Of a DNA stretch of 64,000 nt, positions 59,601-64,000 are shown one piece after another. This DNA comes from Drosophila pseudoobscura (taxonomy: Eukaryota > Arthropoda > Insecta > Diptera > Drosophilidae): assembly GCF_009870125.1 (NCBI RefSeq), contig NC_046683.1, positions 15,137,001 through 15,201,000 on the forward strand, in the 5' to 3' direction. The notes under the pieces were generated by a model. It was not told the origin of the DNA, did no database searches, and saw nothing but the letters and a program-made list of their open reading frames with translations. Made by a program: the position numbers and the translations under genes. Numbering within the stretch: position 1 is the first letter of the stretch; every line of letters begins with the position of its first letter.

Positions 59601-62085
59601 ATTCATGGAAGCTTCTTGAGAATAGTGAAAATTTACAGAAAACTTTGAGATGGTTTCTACTGAAGAAGTATCGGAACACCACATGACGATTGCTCGAAAG
59701 AGCTTGAATGTGATTTTGTACCCTTTCGGGATTGTTTACAGTTCATTTTCATCTAAGTGATGTCTTGTTAGTTGGTTTGAAGTGATCATATTTGTTACTG
59801 TTTTAGATTGCCTATTGGCAATAGTTTTGTATTATTGAATTAAGAGGTTTTTTTTCTTGTTGTCTTACCCTTGGTCTTGGAATGGCTTTTAATGGTTTTT
59901 TAGAGCCCATCTTTTTCATAGCATTATAGTACTTTTTCTGATCTTCTGTCATGAACATTTCTAATGATCCACCTGCTTTTTTCTTTTGCTCATTAAAATT
60001 ATCAATGATAACACCAATGAACAGATTGAGTGTGAAAAATGATCCAAATATGATGAAGAATACGAAATATAAATACATGTAGATGTTCGTTTCACGAATT
60101 GGCTGCTTGTCCACCTGTTATCGATTATGTGCGATTGCCAGTGCGATCGATCGTTGGTGAATTTTGTTTCGTTTCGGTTTTTGTGTCAAATTTTTTTGGC
60201 ATGGCATCATCGGTTTGGTTTGGTTTGGTTGGGTTTCGGTATTTCGATTCGATTCATTTCGTTTCGGTGAATGGATCATTTTTAGTGTTGCAGTTGTGTT
60301 GGAGTTGTGTTGAAGTTGTGTTGGAGTTGTGTTGGAGTTGTGTTGGAGTGGTGGTGTGTTTGGTGTACCCATGTTTCGTTGTAGATGTTGTTGTTGTTTT
60401 GTGTTTGAGTGTCGTTGAGTTGTAGTTGTAGTTGTAGGGTTGATCATATATAAAAAAGAGAAAAAAAGTATATAGATAAAATTGTTTGATTAATAAAAAG
60501 TATCATAGATCGGAATTAGTTTGGTATTATATCATTATCGGTATACATATTGATTATGTATTTATAACTATGGATTTGCACTGCACTTTTTATTCCAGCG
60601 TTTTGTGTGTTCTTTCTTTGTGTGGTACTCGTATTTTTGTGTGTGTGTGGGCAAAGCGCATAGACAAGTACTAATGCAGTTCGATTTACGCATGTGTTTA
60701 GGTGTGATTATGTGTGAGAACGGTGTCAACTGTTAGGGGTGTACATTACCTCTCGTGAATCGATAGCATCGTTCATAATTTGTATCCAGCCTTTGAAGGT
60801 GGCCACTTGGAAAAGGCACAGATACGCGTTACCTACATGATCGAAATTCATTGCTGAATTCACCCACGTGTAGTTCTCGCTCTCGCAGGCATTGCGATTT
60901 GGTATGATCTCGTGGCTGAGCTTCGTGCCATTCATGTCCTCGCACTGTTTATCGTTGGTTTATCGGTGCAATCGTTCGGTGTTTCATCGGGTCATCGGTT
61001 CGTTGGTTCATTGGTCGTCGATGAGGTTGGGTTTGTTTTAATTTGAGTTGATTATGGAAAAATGTATTTCAGTTATGCGGGATAATATATATATATATAT
61101 GTATATAGATAGATATAATAATATATATAGGTAGAGTCGGTTATAGTATAGGGCACTAGCTAGAATGCTGACTAGGTTTTAGGTGTGTGAGTGTCAGTGT
61201 TTGAGTAGCTAATTAGCTTGGCTTCGCCCTCTTGATCTAAACGATAGTTAGTTGATCAAAGCTTTTATTTGCTTGGCTTGGCTGGGATCTTTTGCCCTGT
61301 TTTTAGTTTTTTTTCTGTTTTTGGTTCTGTGCAAAAGGCAAAGAGTAGACTAAGGCTAGTACTAGGGAGTGTACTAAGGAAAACGGTAGTTGTTTAGTGC
61401 AGCAACTTTCGCATGGTCGCATACTCGTATAGCTATATAGTTTTTGATATACATATTCATGCTGTAGCCTAAGCTGAAGCTGAATCTGATTCTGATACTG
61501 GAACTGCAGCTGATTCTGATTCTGAATGAATTCGATTCGATATTATATACAATCTGCAAGAGTTTGTCTTCGGAGGTCGGTCTCCCTTGGTAGATCGGTT
61601 CGACAAACTCTTGTTTTGTCAACTTTGAACTTTGCATTTCAATTCATGTTTAAAACTCAACTATTTACGAAAAATAGATGCAAAGATACGCATTTCATTC
61701 GAGATTCGATTCGATTCTATTCAATTGGATATTTACTAATTATTGAATGCTGCTTGGAATTTGATTTGGATTTTGAGCCAAAATTGCCAAGAGAGGATAA
61801 ATGAGCACACACGTTGACAGTTTGCATTCATTTTGCCTCCAGATTATGGCTTGGCTTGTCTTCGTATTATCTTGTTTTGGTATTTGGTTTTGGTTTCTGG
61901 TTTCTGGTTTTTGGTTTTTTGGTTTTTGTTTCTGGTTTTAGTTTGAAACGTTTGGCACGTACCTTAAAATATTTTCCAGCAAAAAGCTGTACACCCATTA
62001 TGGCAAAAATTAGCCAAAATATTAGACACACCAATAGCACATTGAAGATGGACGGTATAGCTTGTACCAGCGCATTAACGACGAC
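48606..62085 (-). CDS. para: Paralytic voltage-gated sodium channel alpha subunit, 3' exons
   Basis: Six coding exons, in transcription order: 62085-61963, 60944-60750, 60114-59869, 57280-57010, 51735-51431, 49661-48606; all junctions keep frame. They encode domain III from S5 onward, the III-IV linker, all of domain IV and the C-terminal tail (732 codons incl. stop). Key signs are the domain III selectivity Lys (TFKGWI), the domain IV selectivity Ala (STSAGWDG), the insect inactivation particle MFM ([14 protein letters not shown]), the IV S4 voltage sensor ([20 protein letters not shown]) and a C-terminal IQ motif ([10 protein letters not shown]). Para is the main neuronal sodium channel of flies and the target of pyrethroids. 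Domains I-II and the start of III lie beyond 64000; no exon was found in 62086-64000. Confidence 0.97.
49662..51430 (-). other. para: para intron before last coding exon
   Basis: 1.77 kb. Contains the hexamer arrays, ATCGAT-rich patches (about 49940-49965) and, at 51258-51265, a perfect TATCGATA within a patch of GCCGCCGATC repeats (51236-51300). No coding region was recognised. Confidence 0.8.
49711..49812. repeat. GGATAC/GGATGC hexamer arrays in para intron
   Basis: Imperfect GGATACGGATAC and GCGGATGCGGATAC arrays lie just 50 bp upstream of the last coding exon. Confidence 0.85.
51431..51735 (-). CDS. para: para exon: domain IV S4-S5
   Basis: Begins in phase 1 after CGCAG and encodes [12 protein letters not shown], the arginine/lysine-rich S4, then S5 to MILLFQ at a GTAAGA donor. 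Confidence 0.97.
52310..52640. repeat. Degenerate GATC-containing minisatellite
   Basis: AAGATC, GGATCAAAG and similar words recur at irregular 10-25 bp spacing. The open plus-strand frame at 52193-52495 is a consequence of the repeat. Confidence 0.6.
53890..54165. other. GC-rich island in para intron
   Basis: The 200 bp around 53970-54160 are markedly GC-rich (GGGGTCCGGACCTTGGGGGC, then CCGGCTCCAG) within AT-rich intron. The plus frame at 53941-54162 is open for 73 codons after an upstream frame ending [18 protein letters not shown] do not recognise it. It could be a captured exon or retrosequence fragment. Confidence 0.35.
57010..57280 (-). CDS. para: para exon: domain IV S1-S3
   Basis: Begins [17 protein letters not shown] and ends VVVILSILG at a GTAAGT donor (phase 1). 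It carries domain IV S1, S2 and S3. Confidence 0.97.
57281..59868 (-). other. para: para intron, 2.6 kb
   Basis: Contains a GTAGAAC/GGTAGAAC short tandem (about 57822-57868), a GTAGA pentamer array (about 58013-58050) and TA-rich stretches. No exon was recognised. Confidence 0.8.
59869..60114 (-). CDS. para: para exon: III S6 and inactivation gate
   Basis: Encodes [20 protein letters not shown], the rest of S6, and the III-IV linker with the MFM inactivation particle, ending AIPRPR. Exactly 82 codons, phase 0 at both ends. Confidence 0.97.
60293..60350. repeat. 11-bp minisatellite (TTGTGTTGGAG)n
   Basis: Five units, one with a G-to-A change, in the para intron between 60115 and 60749. Confidence 0.9.
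60750..60944 (-). CDS. para: para exon: III S5-S6 loop and pore
   Basis: 65 codons from [10 protein letters not shown] to NDAIDSRE. Contains a glycosylation-type NYT site and the DEKA lysine in VATFKGWI. Confidence 0.97.
60945..61962 (-). other. para: para intron, 1.0 kb
   Basis: AT-rich with a TA/TATATAG patch at 61087-61130. No coding sequence recognised. Confidence 0.8.
61963..62085 (-). CDS. para: para exon: domain III S5
   Basis: 41 codons, [20 protein letters not shown] to AGKYFK, with AAATTCAG acceptor and GTACGT donor. It is the most upstream para exon in the window; the S3-S4 exons that precede it must lie beyond 64000. Confidence 0.97.
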
Positions 62086-64000
62086 CTGAATTTGGTATTT
62101 AGCGTTTTTGTTTTATTTTTTGATATTTTTGTTCGCATGTTTTTTTTTTCAGTGTGTTGATTTTTTGATTTTTGATATAACCGATCACGATTTGGTCGTC
62201 GTTGGCAACGTCGATGATGATTTTGGTTGGGTTTTTGGTTGTTGTAGTTGTTGAAGTTGTTGTTGGGATACATGATGAGGTTGGTTGGTTGGTTAGTTGG
62301 TTAGTTGGTTGGGTGTGTGGGTGATGTGAGGGCGGTGGGTAGGGGAATAGAATATAATACAATAAATGCAGAGAGTTATTTAGTCAGTTTTTAATATAGA
62401 TATATAAATATAGTTAAATACTTAGTTCAAATTGAATGTTAGACTCATGTATATGTATGTATGTTTATCTATATATATATGGATGAGCGGTGTGTGTGTG
62501 TGTGTGAGTGTGTGGGTGGATGGCAGCCTGGTTATTTATAGAGCGGGCACATAGTACGTACGGGATGGTAAGGCGGGATGGAATGAGAGCGGGTTGTGTG
62601 TCGGTGGTGTGTGCAGAAAGCGTGTGTGGGTGTGTTTGTGGGTGTGGTTGGTGGTGGTTTGGCTAACAAACACTAGTGACAGGCAGCGTGCGTTGCTCAA
62701 CACTAAGTTAGGTCTATACAGCAGAAGATTTAGCAGAACACTTAACACCGGTAAAAGTAGATCGTTTAGAACGGTAGAACAGTAGAACGGTAACAGTAAC
62801 AGTAACAGTAATAGTAGCGGTGATAACGATAACAAATAACGATACATTTGTCAGCGTGCAAGCAAGCACAAGATCAAGTCGAAATTTAGCTAAAAGTTAA
62901 CTTAACCTAAAAACTAAATATGTTGATGGTTGAATGATTAAGTACACGCAGTTGTACATTACAGTACATTACAGTACAGTACAGTACAGTACAGTACAGT
63001 ACAGTAAATTACAGTACAGTATTAGAGATGCAGATTATAGATGTATATTATATTGTATATGTATGATAATGCTAGTTCTAAATTCGATCGGCTATGCACT
63101 ACGGTGCTGGTCAGGCAAGAGTTTCGATTGATTGTTGAATCAAGCGAATGTAAAGCGAATTTCTGAATTGAATTGGTAAAGTTTCGGATGAGCCAATTGT
63201 ACGAGTACTAAGAGCGAGCGATGAGTATTACGAGAGAGACATAGAGGGGAAGAGAGACAGTCAGAAAGAGAGCGAGCAAAAACGCAACTTGTGTGATGGA
63301 TAGACAGAGAGAGGAGAGAAAGAGAGCAGATGTGGCAAGGCAAAATTGTTGTCTTATTATGAGTAACGATTACGATTAACGATAGCTAAGAGTAACTCTA
63401 ATAGTTTGCTTGTGTTCATGTTCGGCTGAATAATGAGAGAGGTACGAGTATAGAGAGTTGGAGTAAAAAAGTTAGTTGAGTAAGTAAGTATCAGTCAATC
63501 AATTACGATTACGCTTTACGGACTACGGACTACGGATAACGGATAACGGATGCATCAAAGCTATCAAAGTTGATGGATAAACACATGTAATCAACTGCTG
63601 CACTTGTACGGATAGTTATGAATTTATGGGTCCATAGTGGGCTAGTATGTTGAAATTTCATTAAATACATAAATTGGTTTCTTAGGTGTTTTTTGTTAGT
63701 TTGGTTTGGTTTGGTGGCATGAATGGCTAGTGTAAGTACGAGTAGAGAGGGGTTAGGGGTAGTACAGCGAGGAGGCGAGCGTAAAGAGTTGCCAGTAGTA
63801 ATTTTGATGAGAGTTGGGTTGGTTGGCGCGCTGTTAGATCGATTGAAATACGATTTACGATATACGATATGCTGATATTGGTTGATACTGATATACTGAT
63901 ATTGATGAAATTGTTGGTTGGTTGTTTGGTTGTTTGTTTTGTTTTGTTTTGTGGGTTGTTTGGTATTTGGTATTGGTATTGTGGTATTTGGTGGGTGGTT
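62086..64000 (-). other. para: para intron continuing past the window
   Basis: Holds TG runs (about 62490-62510), GGTTGGTTAG arrays (62280-62310), GTAGAACGGTAACAG repeats (62770-62815) and an ACAGT pentamer array. No domain III S1-S4 exon is present, so the intron is at least 1.9 kb. Confidence 0.75.
62960..63020. repeat. (ACAGT)n pentanucleotide array
   Basis: About ten ACAGT/ACATT units in a row in the last visible para intron. Confidence 0.9.

Noticed and set aside
62086-64000. Further para exons (domain III S1-S4)
   Set aside because: No frame in this stretch shows S4-type Arg/Lys-every-third-residue sequence; only repeats and AT-rich intron.

Overview
The window is Drosophila genomic DNA: short introns with GT/AG borders, DRE and Ohler-motif-1 promoter elements, A-rich 3' UTR-like tracts and very dense microsatellites. 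Six protein-coding genes can be read exon by exon. Five of them (hang, a CDC50/TMEM30 gene, rngo, eIF2alpha, Rbp2) lead into para, which matches, from memory, the D. melanogaster X-chromosome 14B-E neighbourhood. The extra regucalcin gene at the left edge and the heavy microsatellite load suggest a species outside the melanogaster subgroup, for example the obscura group. That assignment is inference.

Layout. 1-260: 5' end of regucalcin (-). 260-4380: intergenic repeats (five-copy tandem array 1985-2968; a duplicated unit carrying motif 1 at 3934-4090 and 4236-4390). 4390-18595: hang (+), a ZAD/C2H2 zinc-finger gene of 7 coding exons and about 2340 codons, with a 5.8 kb microsatellite-rich first intron. 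18596-23560: an A-rich 3' UTR-like tract split by about 2.9 kb of unusual DNA. This DNA is a head-to-head palindrome of a lodestar-like SNF2 helicase fragment (about 20200-21535, centre 20780) followed by a tandem array (21536-22935). 24166-26204: CDC50/TMEM30 gene (-). 26888-29877: rngo (+). 31035-32135: eIF2alpha (-). 32775-35617: Rbp2 (+, eIF4H-like). 35618-48605: convergent intergenic DNA whose strand asymmetry switches from A-rich to T-rich around 38760-39440, as expected of two long facing 3' UTRs. 48606-64000: the 3' part of para (-), the voltage-gated sodium channel, from domain III S5 to the C-terminus. The upstream exons lie beyond the right edge.

Functionally the genes are mostly housekeeping (translation initiation: eIF2alpha and the eIF4H-like Rbp2; a Ddi1-type protein: rngo; flippase subunit: CDC50) or neuronal (hang, para). 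They do not form one pathway. Two divergent pairs (CDC50/rngo and eIF2alpha/Rbp2) share short intergenic regions with perfect DREs. Two convergent pairs (rngo/eIF2alpha and Rbp2/para) share 3' flanks.

The most interesting candidate is the loopless helicase palindrome at 20200-21350. It has the architecture expected of a long hairpin-RNA siRNA locus aimed at a lodestar-family gene. No transcription evidence is available here.
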